Below are positions 24,388 through 33,189 of a stretch of DNA of 46,934 bases, piece by piece. The position numbers and the translations under genes are program-made. The notes under the pieces are model-generated. The model searched no databases. It was given only the letters and a program-made list of their open reading frames with translations, and was not told the origin of the DNA. Position 1 is the first letter of the stretch. Each line of letters begins with the position of its first letter. The stretch comes from Candidatus Thorarchaeota archaeon (GTDB lineage Archaea > Asgardarchaeota > Thorarchaeia > Thorarchaeales > Thorarchaeaceae). The stretch is taken from assembly GCA_013388835.1 (NCBI GenBank), contig JACAEL010000072.1, positions 1-46,934 of the forward strand, given 5' to 3'.

Positions 24388-25902
24388 GTGTCCAATCCGA
24401 TTGTTGCTATAGACGTCGGGACAACTGGCGTTCGTTCGATGTTGTTCGATGTCAAAGGAGCGGTGCTCTCCAGAGCTTACATGGAGTTTGAGAGCAGATT
24501 CCCGAGTCCCTCTTGGGTTGAACAGGATGCTGAGAGCTGGTGGACCGCGACGTGTGAGACGCTGAAGCGGATGCTGAAGGACGCACCCTGCAGACCCAGC
24601 GAGATTGCTGCTGTGAGCATCACCAACCAACGTGAGACAGTTGTTCCTGTGGACTCGCATGGCAAGCCGCTCCGTAATGCCATCGTGTGGCAGGACCGGC
24701 GCACGACCGCCCAGTGTGAATGGATTCGCAACACAGTCGCTCCTGAAGAGGTGTATCAGACGACCGGTCTCACGATAGACCCGTACTTCACTGCTCCCAA
24801 ACTCCTATGGATGAAGGAGAACGAGCCGGACAAGTTCAGGGCAGCTGAGACCTTCCTGCTAGTGCATGACTACATCGTCTTCCGACTGACGGGACAAAGG
24901 GTCACAGACTTCTCGAATGCGAGCAGAACGATGTTGTTCGACATACGGCGAGGTGACTGGTCTGATCGTATGCTTGATGCTCTTGACATCCCGCGTGACA
25001 AACTGCCGGCCCCCGTAGAATCGGGGACCGTCGTAGGCGAGACGACGCCGGACGCGAGCCGGGCCACCGGGCTGGCAAAGGGGACGCCCGTAGTAGCAGG
25101 AGGCGGCGACCAGCAGTGCGCTGCTCTCGGAGTAGGGGTGGTGCGCCCGGGTTCTATCAAGGCGACCACGGGTACGGGCACATTCATGCTTGCCTATTCG
25201 GAGTCAGTACGACTGGATCCTCTCGCCCGCGTCCTGTGCAGCAGGCATGTTGTCCCCGGTGCCTTTGTGGTGGAGGCAAGCATGTTCACCACCGGCTCCG
25301 CGCTCAGGTGGTTTCGGGACCAGCTCGGCGCAGAGGAGAGAATGCATGCTGACGAGATGGGTGTTGACCCGTATGATGTGATGACTGAAGAGGCCAGTGC
25401 AGTACCTGCTGGGTCCGAGGGCGTCCTCCACTTGCCGCACTTTGTGGGTGCTGGTGCACCGTACTGGAATCCGAACTCGCGCGGTGCGTTTGTCGGTCTT
25501 GCTCTTGGTCACACCAGGAAGCATCTGATGCGGGCTGTGCTCGAAGGTGTTGCGTATGACCTGCGGACGAACCTTGATGTGATGAGCGAACTCGTAATCA
25601 AGGGCAAAGAGCTCAGAGTGACTGGTGGTGCAGCACGGAGCGAGGTCTGGATGCAGATTCAGGCTGATGTGCTGGGCATTCCGGTGATTCGGACCGAGAT
25701 GGAGGAAGCCACTGCAGTGGGCGCTGCCATCCTTGCCTGTAAGGGTGTTGGGCTGTTCAAGTCGGTCGCAGACGCCGCTGAGGGAATGGTCCGTGTCCGA
25801 CCACCGCTAGTACCTACTTCGGCTCACAGGGAAGTATACGACATGGGTTTCAAGAGGTACAAGGCGCTCTACAGCGCCCTGTCTTCACTGTCTCTCTCGT
25901 AG
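24388..25902 (+). CDS. FGGY-family carbohydrate kinase (glycerol kinase-like)
   Basis: 504 residues from the GTG at 24388, which has a ggtga Shine-Dalgarno and puts the first phosphate-binding loop (VAIDVGTTGVRSMLFD) at the normal N-terminal position; the frame is open to 24310, but that extension is unlike the family. Further features: SITNQRETVVPVDSHGKPLR with NAIVWQDRRT (glycerol-kinase-like), GGGDQQCAALGVG, GTGTFMLAYS, and the C-terminal adenosine loop RVTGGAARSEVWMQIQADVL. It phosphorylates a sugar or polyol with ATP; I cannot tell glycerol from another substrate. It ends 18 bases from the convergent larA-like gene, so no operon links them. Confidence 0.85.
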   Translation: MSNPIVAIDVGTTGVRSMLFDVKGAVLSRAYMEFESRFPSPSWVEQDAESWWTATCETLKRMLKDAPCRPSEIAAVSITNQRETVVPVDSHGKPLRNAIVWQDRRTTAQCEWIRNTVAPEEVYQTTGLTIDPYFTAPKLLWMKENEPDKFRAAETFLLVHDYIVFRLTGQRVTDFSNASRTMLFDIRRGDWSDRMLDALDIPRDKLPAPVESGTVVGETTPDASRATGLAKGTPVVAGGGDQQCAALGVGVVRPGSIKATTGTGTFMLAYSESVRLDPLARVLCSRHVVPGAFVVEASMFTTGSALRWFRDQLGAEERMHADEMGVDPYDVMTEEASAVPAGSEGVLHLPHFVGAGAPYWNPNSRGAFVGLALGHTRKHLMRAVLEGVAYDLRTNLDVMSELVIKGKELRVTGGAARSEVWMQIQADVLGIPVIRTEMEEATAVGAAILACKGVGLFKSVADAAEGMVRVRPPLVPTSAHREVYDMGFKRYKALYSALSSLSLS

Positions 25903-25920
25903 ACCGTTCATGTGACGCCT

Positions 25921-27207
25921 CTAGGCTGCGTATACACTCAGCTTGTTCCCCTTGTCGATTACAAGTATCTTGACCTTGGGGTTCTCCGCGATCCACTGGT
26001 CTATCACTGACTGGGCGCTGCTGACCTTCACCAGATGGGCCTTCGCCACAGTCTTTTCGTCAAGGGCGGTGAGCATCTTGACTCTCGACACACGCTTGAG
26101 CATCTCAGCGAACTTGTATGCCTTGTGCTCGTATAGGTGGTATTTGCTCCCGATTGACGACAGCACCTCATCCAGCGGTGCAGTCAGTCTGTTGTAGAAG
26201 TTCTCCACTGCCTCCTGTGGAGCCACGCCGTCTCTGCACTCTGCAAGGAAGAGTATCTCGCCGCCATCAGTCACAGCATTCTTTGTGAGTTCAAGTGCCC
26301 GCTGCGCATGATAGAGGCTCTTGTCCTGGGGATAGCCGCCCGGGGAAACGATGACCCTTGATCTCTGTTCCACTCGGAAGCTCGCAGTCCTGTCCAGCAC
26401 CTCAATTCCTCTCGATGTGACTGGTTCCAATTCACCAGCGTCCGCCCAGACCACCTTTCCGCCGGCGGATATCACAGACAGGGTGAAGGCTTTCGCATGC
26501 ACTGTTATCATCTCCATTGCTTCCCTCATGTCGTCTGCCAGAGGGTTGTCACGCTTGCTCCTATCAGGATGGTACGGGTGCCTGCCGAATGTGGACTTCG
26601 GGTCAAGTGCCATCGCATGGTTCGCTTCGATGGACGCAAAAGCGCAGACTCCAGGAAGGAAGTCCTTCAGTGCATTCGAGTATCCGGCAAAGTAGTGCGC
26701 CTTCATGTCCGCCGCTACCACGTAGACATCGTGGCCGACAGCGAGTCTGTTCACAATCACTGGCGTCCCCCTGCTTGTCTCTCCCAGATCCACCATGTCT
26801 GGGAGGTGACAGTCATGGATTGACACTGACACACTGGTCACCTTCGCGGCGCGTGCTGCGCTCTTGATTGTCTCAACAATCCGAAGGTTGCCCTCGTGCT
26901 CTACCTCGTGAGAGCCTGTCGTGACGATGGCTTGGACTCGCCTGGCTTCCCTGAGCCGGGGCATGATGGCATGAAGCATCTCTGCATGAGGCTCGTCCCT
27001 AGTGTGGTCTTCGACGAGCAGACAGACGCTCTTGCCTGCCACCAATGACTCAAGCCTTGCTCCGTGTGGCTCTCTCATGACCCGCTCAAGTTCTGCTGTC
27101 GGGTCATCGAGCGTCCTCTCCTGCACTGGCTCAATCAGTCTGTCGATGTTCTCGTCTGGAATGTCAAGCTCAACTTTACCATCACCGTATGAGACCTTCA
27201 GTTTCAT
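25921..27207 (-). CDS. larA: LarA-family nickel-pincer racemase/epimerase
   Basis: 428 residues, the length of lactate racemase LarA. Family residues align at nearly constant offset with Lactobacillus plantarum LarA numbering as I recall it: R70 in VEDHTRDEP (R75), H100 in TTGSHEVE (H108), H171 and K181 in HYFAGYSNALKDFLPG (H174 and the cofactor-binding K184), and H197 in ANHAM (H200). All cofactor and catalytic positions are thus kept. LarA enzymes isomerise 2-hydroxyacids with a nickel-pincer nucleotide made by LarB, LarC and LarE, none of which is in this window. The substrate is open; homologues act on lactate, malate and sugar acids. Divergent from the AtpZ-like gene. Confidence 0.85.
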   Translation of the reverse strand: MKLKVSYGDGKVELDIPDENIDRLIEPVQERTLDDPTAELERVMREPHGARLESLVAGKSVCLLVEDHTRDEPHAEMLHAIMPRLREARRVQAIVTTGSHEVEHEGNLRIVETIKSAARAAKVTSVSVSIHDCHLPDMVDLGETSRGTPVIVNRLAVGHDVYVVAADMKAHYFAGYSNALKDFLPGVCAFASIEANHAMALDPKSTFGRHPYHPDRSKRDNPLADDMREAMEMITVHAKAFTLSVISAGGKVVWADAGELEPVTSRGIEVLDRTASFRVEQRSRVIVSPGGYPQDKSLYHAQRALELTKNAVTDGGEILFLAECRDGVAPQEAVENFYNRLTAPLDEVLSSIGSKYHLYEHKAYKFAEMLKRVSRVKMLTALDEKTVAKAHLVKVSSAQSVIDQWIAENPKVKILVIDKGNKLSVYAA

Positions 27208-27304
27208 CGGACTGCCTCAATCATATCAGGTCTGTACATCACAAAAGCGTTCCCCCATGTGCACTTCCAAAAGGGATATCCGGACTCTCTCAGACTACCG
27301 AACC

Positions 27305-27646
27305 ATGTCCGGTGCGAACGACGCATCGCAGTCGGGAAACTCGGAGCTGGGACGCTGGCTTGCCATAGCATCCGAACTTCCATGTGCGGAAATTGCATTC
27401 CTGTTTGCGGGGCAGGTTGTTGGTCAGTCGATTAGTGGAGTTCAGGGGAGTGTCACGGGCGGATTGATTGGAGCACTCCTCGGGTTCCTCATCGGTGCGT
27501 ACAGTGTGTACCTGAGCGTACGGTCCTATGAGCGGAGCTCACAGTCTCCTCCGGTCAGGAAGCCATACATGCCCTCTATGGAGGAGATACTACGAGAGCC
27601 TGACTTTCTGAAGTCTAAAGAGCAAGAGCGTGAGCCACGCGAGTGA
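27305..27646 (+). CDS. small two-helix membrane protein, AtpZ-like
   Basis: 113 residues from ATG 27305. After a polar lead there are two hydrophobic helices, CAEIAFLFAGQVVGQSISGV and GLIGALLGFLIGAYSVYLSV, split by a Gly-rich turn, then a charged tail. This pattern (xxGxxxGxxxG in the second helix, short basic end) is that of AtpZ/ATPase_gene1 proteins encoded beside F-type ATPase operons. Here it sits ~700 bases upstream of the A-type ATPase locus, so an assembly or ion-channel role is attractive but only inferred. A longer frame to 27002 overlaps larA and is not credible. Confidence 0.6.
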   Translation: MSGANDASQSGNSELGRWLAIASELPCAEIAFLFAGQVVGQSISGVQGSVTGGLIGALLGFLIGAYSVYLSVRSYERSSQSPPVRKPYMPSMEEILREPDFLKSKEQEREPRE

Positions 27647-27649
27647 CAC

Positions 27650-28219
27650 TCAGTCCTCGAACGCGGAGTCATCTTTGTCAAGCACTTCAAGCACAATCTT
27701 GGTTGCGGATCGTCCGACGCCTGCGATGATTATCTGGACAAGTAATGCGATGAAGAACACACCCATGGCCACCCCGAATATTCTCAGGGATATCGATGTG
27801 CCAGCGAATGGAATCAAGTAGTTCTTGTCGACCAGATACCACACGTAGACGCCTGTCATGGCCATGAGGGTCACGAGGAGAGCATATGTGTAGACCACCG
27901 TCTTGACGCGTGGGGTATCCATTGGTACCTCTCTCACGCCATGGCCGACGACAGCGTCCCCAATCCTCCTTGAGAACCTGACGAAGACACTAAGAGCTGC
28001 AAGGAAGACAAGAAGTGTCACCACGCTTCCGACGAGCAGCAGAAGTATCTGCAGGTCGATGTCTAGACTCGGTATCAACCCTCCGATACCGTAAGCAACC
28101 AGAGCACCAATCATGACTATGACTGATATGATCTGGAGGACAAAGGTGATTGTGGCCGAGCTTCTGAACAGATTACCAATATCAAAGGAGTCAACTATCC
28201 GTTTCGTCAAGGTCTCCAC
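27650..28219 (-). CDS. four-helix membrane protein of unknown function
   Basis: 189 residues with four predicted membrane helices: ITFVLQIISVIVMIGALVAY (24-43), LQILLLLVGSVVTLLVFLAA, TVVYTYALLVTLMAMTGVYV, and IFGVAMGVFFIALLVQIIIA. A loop of ~25 charged residues (RFSRRIGDAVVGHGVREVPM) separates the pairs, and the C-terminus is acidic. No family recognised. It is convergent with the AtpZ-like gene (3 bases apart) and divergent from the ATPase subunit C gene. Confidence 0.7.
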   Translation of the reverse strand: METLTKRIVDSFDIGNLFRSSATITFVLQIISVIVMIGALVAYGIGGLIPSLDIDLQILLLLVGSVVTLLVFLAALSVFVRFSRRIGDAVVGHGVREVPMDTPRVKTVVYTYALLVTLMAMTGVYVWYLVDKNYLIPFAGTSISLRIFGVAMGVFFIALLVQIIIAGVGRSATKIVLEVLDKDDSAFED

Positions 28220-28299
28220 CGTTCCATCTCTTTGTCCCGCGCGTCTTTTGAACTCTTCTCTGACAGGACTATGCTGACTTGTCGGTTCGGTTCGTCAAG

Positions 28300-28308
28300 C
28301 TTATATCC
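28300..28308 (+). promoter_or_regulatory. TATA box of the ATPase C-K operon
   Basis: cttatatcc at 28300-28308 is a textbook archaeal TATA element, predicting a start near 28330 and a 35-nt leader before ATG 28365. Confidence 0.55.
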
Positions 28309-28364
28309 CGTGTACGGCCGGACTCCTGTATTCCCCTTTGGACCAAAGGGATGAGGTCGAAAGA

Positions 28365-29429
28365 ATGTCCTTCAGGGCTGCTAATGAGTACGCCTTCGTC
28401 AATGCTCGAGTCCGAGGGCTCAAGTTTCGGTTCTTGGGCATAGGCGATTACGAACGGCTCGTGCAGTCTGCAAGCTACGACGAGTTCGTAAGAACTCTTC
28501 TACAGACCTACTATGGACCGGCCATAACCCGTGAGTTTCCATACGGTGAGCCGTCACCAGAGGACCTAGCGCTCATCTTGGGCAGAGAGTTCGCAGGCGT
28601 CATTCATCGGCTCTCACGTTCTCTGACTGGGCGAGTCCGTGAGTTCGCAAGCTCCTACATGAACATGTTCTTGGCAGAGAGTCTGAAGTCGCTCATCCGC
28701 GGGCTGCATGTCGGCCTTGACAAGTCTGAGATTCTTCGCTTCTCGGTTCCAACCTCGCCCTCCCAAGCTGAGGTGTTCTCGCATCTTGTCGAGGCTGGCT
28801 CTGTGATCCGAATGGTGGAGGAGCTGCCCTACCCAGATGTGAAGCTAGCTCTCTTGACCCGGCTGAGCTTCTACGAGGAACTCGAGTCTACTGCCCCTCT
28901 GGAGGTGGCGCTTGAGGAGTGGTATCTCCGGTCAGTACTGAAGTCCATGGACGAGTTTCCTGACATGGACCGACACAGGATTGTGAGTTTGCTTGAGCCC
29001 AGAGTAGTCCTTCGCAACATGATTGCGATTCTGCGAGCGGCAGTCCTACAGTTCAACCCGCGCGCTCTTGACCTCTCACTCGTCAGGTTCACGGCGCGGT
29101 CGAACGCGTTGACCGCAATGCTTCGTTCACGTCCATCGTGGCGTGAGGTGTTCTCTGCTCTTGAGAATACCAGATATGCCCCTCTTGCTGGTAGACTGGC
29201 CAGAATCTATGAGCAGGACCAGAACTTGGCTGAGATTGAGTTGGCTGTAGAGGACCACTTGGCGCAGCGTATGAAGGTCCAGCTCGCAGCATTTCCATTT
29301 CACCCCGGGACGGTGTTTGGTTTCTGTAGCTTGAAGTACATCGAGATCAAGAATCTGAGGTCCATTGCTGTTGGGATTGAACGAGGTGAGTCTGCCGAGG
29401 TGATCCGGCGGATGATTACCATCTGGTAG
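28365..29429 (+). CDS. atpC: A-type ATP synthase subunit C (V-type d)
   Basis: 354 residues. It matches subunit C of archaeal A/V-type ATPases: the N-terminal EYAFVNARVRGLKFRFLGIG, the first-repeat YDEFVRTLLQTYYGPAI, and the C-terminal VFGFCSLKYIEIKNLRSIAV GIERGE, the family's most conserved end. Subunit C is the funnel linking the central rotor stalk to the K ring. ATG 28365 is preceded by ggatgagg; TTG 28338 would include this ribosome-binding site. It is followed 16 bases on by the K subunit. Subunits A, B, D and F are not in the window. Confidence 0.9.
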   Translation: MSFRAANEYAFVNARVRGLKFRFLGIGDYERLVQSASYDEFVRTLLQTYYGPAITREFPYGEPSPEDLALILGREFAGVIHRLSRSLTGRVREFASSYMNMFLAESLKSLIRGLHVGLDKSEILRFSVPTSPSQAEVFSHLVEAGSVIRMVEELPYPDVKLALLTRLSFYEELESTAPLEVALEEWYLRSVLKSMDEFPDMDRHRIVSLLEPRVVLRNMIAILRAAVLQFNPRALDLSLVRFTARSNALTAMLRSRPSWREVFSALENTRYAPLAGRLARIYEQDQNLAEIELAVEDHLAQRMKVQLAAFPFHPGTVFGFCSLKYIEIKNLRSIAVGIERGESAEVIRRMITIW

Positions 29430-29445
29430 TGGAGGAAATCAAATC

Positions 29446-29835
29446 GTGAGAATCGAAACACGGACTAGCAGTCTGAAGATGTTCATCCTTGGTGTTCTGA
29501 CCTTTGGTCTGTTCATGGTAGTCGTACCACTGTCTGTGAGTGCATACTCATTGACGAACGGTGTCGGCCTTGGAGTCATGCAGACCAGTGATGGCGAGGG
29601 ATTCGCAATTCTCGGCATCGCAATTGGTGCTGGATTGGCAGTCGGGTTGGCTGGCTTTGGCGGCGCCATAGGCATGGGGACTGCGTCAGCCGCTGCGCTT
29701 GGTGCAATTACGGAGAAGCCTGAGACGTTCGGGAAGAGCATTCTCTACGTCGTCTTCATCGAGGTCATCGCGATATATGGATTCGTCATCGCCTACATGC
29801 TGCTGGGTCACCTGCCCGCTCAGCTAGCCGGATGA
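29446..29835 (+). CDS. atpK: A-type ATP synthase subunit K (c-ring)
   Basis: 129 residues. An N-terminal signal-like helix (KMFILGVLTFGLFMVVVPLS) is followed by one proteolipid hairpin: GFAILGIAIGAGLAVGLAGF and SILYVVFIEVIAIYGFVIAY. The ion-binding carboxylate is E106 in the second helix, in FIEVIAIYG. The glutamine/proline pattern typical of Na+-dependent rings is not evident, so H+ is the simpler guess. The start is GTG 29446 after a TGGAGG Shine-Dalgarno. Convergent with the E-H pair, 59 bases apart. Confidence 0.9.
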   Translation: MRIETRTSSLKMFILGVLTFGLFMVVVPLSVSAYSLTNGVGLGVMQTSDGEGFAILGIAIGAGLAVGLAGFGGAIGMGTASAAALGAITEKPETFGKSILYVVFIEVIAIYGFVIAYMLLGHLPAQLAG

Positions 29836-29894
29836 TGCATGGACTCACCGAGAGTCGAGGCGGCAGGTCTGTATGACTTGTCGGCCTCTGGCAA

Positions 29895-30512
29895 TCACGA
29901 GTCTTGGAAGAGTGCTCTGGTGACAGCCTCTCTGACCTCTCCGGCCAGTCGGTCCATCCTCGCTTCAAGGGTGTTGTCAACTGACTTCCTCTTGTCCACG
30001 GTGCGTATCACTACTCCACCGGAAGAACGAACAGTTTCCGACGCGATTTCAAGACTGACCGGGCGACCTGTCTTCTCCTTGATTGCCTTCTTCAGTGAGG
30101 CTACGTCCACTTCTCTGCTCGAGCCATCTGGAATGACCAGTTCCAGTTCTTGAGCGTCAAGAGCGACCGCCGCCTCCACGACGAGCCTGGTGAGCGCTTC
30201 CTTTCCCTCTGCCCCCTCGAGAGTCTTTCTGGCCTTCTCCATGACCGCCGCGACCACCTCTCCAACGATTTCCTCCTTGGCTTCCAGTATTCTGTGTTTG
30301 GACTTTAATCGGGTGCTCGCCTCATACTTTGCCAGCTGCGCCTTCGCGTCCGTCTCAGCCTTGGTTGTCATGGACACTTTGAGACGTCCCGCCTTTTCCA
30401 TTGCTTCTCTGAGGAGCTGGTCCTTTACAATCTGGGCTTCGTTGATGATCTTCTCCGCCCTCTCCTCAGTCTTCCTGTTGATTGTTTCGATTATGCTCGT
30501 GACTCCGCTCAC
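29895..30512 (-). CDS. atpE: A-type ATP synthase subunit E (peripheral stalk)
   Basis: 205 residues: a long N-terminal coiled coil (ETINRKTEERAEKIINEAQI onward to about residue 80) and a globular C-terminal domain with GEVREAVTRALF at the end and RSSGGVVIRTVDKRKSVDNT in the middle, the hallmark of subunit E. It forms the peripheral stalk with subunit H/G, whose gene overlaps its start by four bases (GTGA at 30509-30512). The start is that GTG. Confidence 0.9.
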   Translation of the reverse strand: MSGVTSIIETINRKTEERAEKIINEAQIVKDQLLREAMEKAGRLKVSMTTKAETDAKAQLAKYEASTRLKSKHRILEAKEEIVGEVVAAVMEKARKTLEGAEGKEALTRLVVEAAVALDAQELELVIPDGSSREVDVASLKKAIKEKTGRPVSLEIASETVRSSGGVVIRTVDKRKSVDNTLEARMDRLAGEVREAVTRALFQDS

Positions 30513-30859
30513 TTCGACGTTCCCTCCATGAGAAGCCGTCTGACAGCAGCCTCCATCGCGCTCTTTCTATTCTTCTCTGCTCTGCTCCGTATCTCAGCAA
30601 CCGTCCTCTCTGTCTGACTCTGAATGACAGCTTCTATCTCGTTGCGTTTCTGTTCGAACTCGGTCTTCAGATGCTGCATGTGTGCTTTGGCCTCGGCCTC
30701 GGCTCTCCGCAGAATCTCCTCCGCTTCCCTTTCAGCACTCTCTCTGATCTCACGGGCCCTTCTCTCAGCCTCCTCAATTCTCCTCTGCGCCGCTCGCTCA
30801 GCTTCTGCTATCTCTTCCATTTCGTCGCGAGGTTCAGTCACTGCAGCACACCTCTGCAT
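30509..30859 (-). CDS. atpH: A-type ATP synthase subunit H (peripheral stalk, G-like)
   Basis: 116 residues, almost all one Ala/Glu/Arg-rich coiled coil (AERAAQRRIEEAERRAREIR and on to RAEKNRKSAMEAAVRRLLME), as in subunit H/G that pairs with E. ATG 30820 (MEEIAEAERA) is an equally plausible start and gives the usual length of ~103; ATG 30859 would be nearly leaderless from the TATA-like gtttatcag at 30898-30890. Confidence 0.85.
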   Translation of the reverse strand: MQRCAAVTEPRDEMEEIAEAERAAQRRIEEAERRAREIRESAEREAEEILRRAEAEAKAHMQHLKTEFEQKRNEIEAVIQSQTERTVAEIRSRAEKNRKSAMEAAVRRLLMEGTSK

Positions 30860-30888
30860 CTAGTAGAGTCGTCGTGGCCCTCGCCTTG

Positions 30889-30922
30889 CTGATAAACATT
30901 GACCTGCGTCATAATCTTTATC
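30889..30922. promoter_or_regulatory. divergent promoter between subunit H and subunit I genes
   Basis: On the minus strand gtttatcag (30898-30890) points to a start near 30867 for H-E; on the plus strand atctttatc (30912-30920) points to a start near 30944 for subunit I. Two back-to-back TATA boxes within 35 bases suggest co-regulation of the stalk and stator genes. Confidence 0.4.
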
Positions 30923-30998
30923 AAGTCCGCACAGGAGGGCGTCAGGAGACCTGAAGTCAGGTCCCCATTCCCAGCCCATCCTCACGGTGAAAGCAAAC

Positions 30999-33176
30999 AT
31001 GCGTCTCACAATGAGTCCCGCCAAGATGCTTGTCGCCAAGGTTGTAACACACCGCGACTTCGAGAGGGAGGCAATACTGGCGGTCGAGGAGTTTGGGCTC
31101 TTCGAGTTCATTGATGTGCGCCACCAAGCGGGATTCACAGAGGTGAAAAAGACTAGGGACGAAGAGACCGTCTACACGGCCCTCGACAGAGTGTCTAATC
31201 TTGTCACGGCACTTGGGCTTGACCCATCACACGGCACTGGCAATCGTGTTATAGTGGATGACCGGCAGCTCACATCCACTCTGGAAATGGCTGCAGAGCT
31301 GCTGCGGTCGGTTGAGCCTGAGGTGCTGGAGATTGGAAAGACGCTGGCAGCCGCACAGCTTGAGCTTGACCGACAGAGAGGTGCCTATCACGTTGCATCG
31401 TCCGTGCAACCACTCGGGCTTGACCTCGGTCGCATAGGTACTTCTGAGTATACTTACACAGCTGCCGGAGTGTTCATGACTGACAATCTTGATAGAGTGG
31501 AGTGGGGCATAAGAGAAGTCACTGAGAACGCATACATTCTGAAGTCAGTGAAGAGAGACAAGGCCACAGTGGTCGCCCTCAGCGTTCCGGTTGACAAGAA
31601 GAGTGCTGTGGACAGGGTGCTGGCGGCTCTTGGATTCGAACCGTTCAGTGTTCAGCCAGAGTCCGCAGGACCCCCTGAGCAGATAGTGCAGCGGGTCAGT
31701 CAGCGTATCAGCGCTCTCGAGGCGGAGATTGCCAAGCTCACAGCCCGAAGACAGATGATTGCAAGAGAGTGGGGTCCCAGAGTCCTAGCCACACTGGAGG
31801 CCCTCACCATTGAAAAACGCCGTATCGACGTCAAGACTAACATCGTCTACAGCGAACAGGCACTGAAGTTCTGGGGCTGGATTCCCGAGGGTGCCGAAGA
31901 GCGTCTTGAGCGGCTGCTCAGGTCGCGCATCGGTACAGCCCTAGAGGTGAAATTCGAACGACCCGACTTTGCGGAACATGACTCCCCTACGCATCTTGAC
32001 AACCCGTCAATAATGAAGCCCACGGAGGCAGTCATATTCGCTTATGGCGTGCCATCCAAACATGACCTTGACCCGACGAAGATCATGTGGCTGACCTTTC
32101 CATTCATCTTTGGCATGATCTTTGCAGATGTGGGTCAGGGCTTTCTGATTCTCCTCATCGGTCTTGCAGCATGGAGAGCTAAGAGGAAGGGACAGAACTG
32201 GGGCTCCATGCTAGGCTACCTTCAGACTGGCGCAGAGGGCCTTGTATTGATGGGACTCTTCTCAATGCTGGGAGGTCTCCTCTTTGGCAGCTTCTTTGGT
32301 GCAGAGACCGTCATTGAGCCCCTGTGGCCAATCTTTGCTCACACAGACGAGTCGGGTCAGGCAAACCCCTGGCGAACAGCGCATATGCTCAAGCTCTCAG
32401 TGGAGATTGGCGCACTCCAGTTGCTGATGGGCATCGGGCTGAACCTCTATAACAAGCTGAAGCACCGGTCGTACCGCGAAGCCCTCGTATCCCTGTCATA
32501 CATGTGGGTCTATCTGGGTTTCATCAACCTCCTCTTTGGTGTGAGTCTAAACAACATTGGGACTTGGTTCAGCATGGAGGGAAGCATGCATCTGTGGATT
32601 CCGCTGGCAGGTATTGGGTATGGTACCGCGAACAATGGTGTGTATCCTCCTCTGCCGGTGAGCCCGCTTGTCTGGACCGTCGCCACATTCATTGTGCCGT
32701 TCGTCATCATGCTCATGAGTTCTCTCAAAGGTGGGCTGGATGGCGTTGTACAGTTTCTCGAATACACCATCGGGATGATTAGCCACACCGTTAGTTATGC
32801 GCGTATCTTTGCTCTGAACACAGTCCACATGATTCTCAGTGCGGTGTTCCTCTCACTTCCCCCTCTTCTGGTCATAGAGTTCTCCGAATTCTCGCTCTTT
32901 GGTATGGACATCATACCTGCCCATGTGTTCCACGACGGGCATGAGGTGGTGCCTTATCTTCCTCTCCTTGGCGCCGTGCTTGGAACACTTGTGGTTGGTG
33001 TGCTGGAGGGGCTCTTGGCCTTCATGCATACACTGAGGCTCCACTTCGTTGAGTGGTTCTCCAAGTTCTATCACGGCGGCGGTGTCCCGTTTACCCCCTT
33101 CTGCGTCAAGAGACTCCACACTGAAGTGGGGGCAAAGACTCTCACAGTGGCGCTCAGTGTGGGGACTAACGAATGA
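30999..33176 (+). CDS. atpI: A-type ATP synthase subunit I (V-type a, stator/proton path)
   Basis: 725 residues. The N-terminal ~330 are the cytoplasmic domain that contacts the peripheral stalks, with coiled coil VQRVSQRISALEAEIAKLTA. The C-terminal ~390 are membrane-embedded with about seven to eight helices; conserved spots include PTKIMWLTFPFIFGMIFADVG QG and YARIFALNTVHMILS, where the essential arginine of the half-channel lies. I chose ATG 30999, seven bases after a GGTGA; GTG 30987 and ATG 31011 are alternatives. It ends 13 bases from the convergent helical-repeat gene. Confidence 0.9.
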   Translation: MRLTMSPAKMLVAKVVTHRDFEREAILAVEEFGLFEFIDVRHQAGFTEVKKTRDEETVYTALDRVSNLVTALGLDPSHGTGNRVIVDDRQLTSTLEMAAELLRSVEPEVLEIGKTLAAAQLELDRQRGAYHVASSVQPLGLDLGRIGTSEYTYTAAGVFMTDNLDRVEWGIREVTENAYILKSVKRDKATVVALSVPVDKKSAVDRVLAALGFEPFSVQPESAGPPEQIVQRVSQRISALEAEIAKLTARRQMIAREWGPRVLATLEALTIEKRRIDVKTNIVYSEQALKFWGWIPEGAEERLERLLRSRIGTALEVKFERPDFAEHDSPTHLDNPSIMKPTEAVIFAYGVPSKHDLDPTKIMWLTFPFIFGMIFADVGQGFLILLIGLAAWRAKRKGQNWGSMLGYLQTGAEGLVLMGLFSMLGGLLFGSFFGAETVIEPLWPIFAHTDESGQANPWRTAHMLKLSVEIGALQLLMGIGLNLYNKLKHRSYREALVSLSYMWVYLGFINLLFGVSLNNIGTWFSMEGSMHLWIPLAGIGYGTANNGVYPPLPVSPLVWTVATFIVPFVIMLMSSLKGGLDGVVQFLEYTIGMISHTVSYARIFALNTVHMILSAVFLSLPPLLVIEFSEFSLFGMDIIPAHVFHDGHEVVPYLPLLGAVLGTLVVGVLEGLLAFMHTLRLHFVEWFSKFYHGGGVPFTPFCVKRLHTEVGAKTLTVALSVGTNE

Positions 33177-33189
33177 CAACCAGGCAGTG

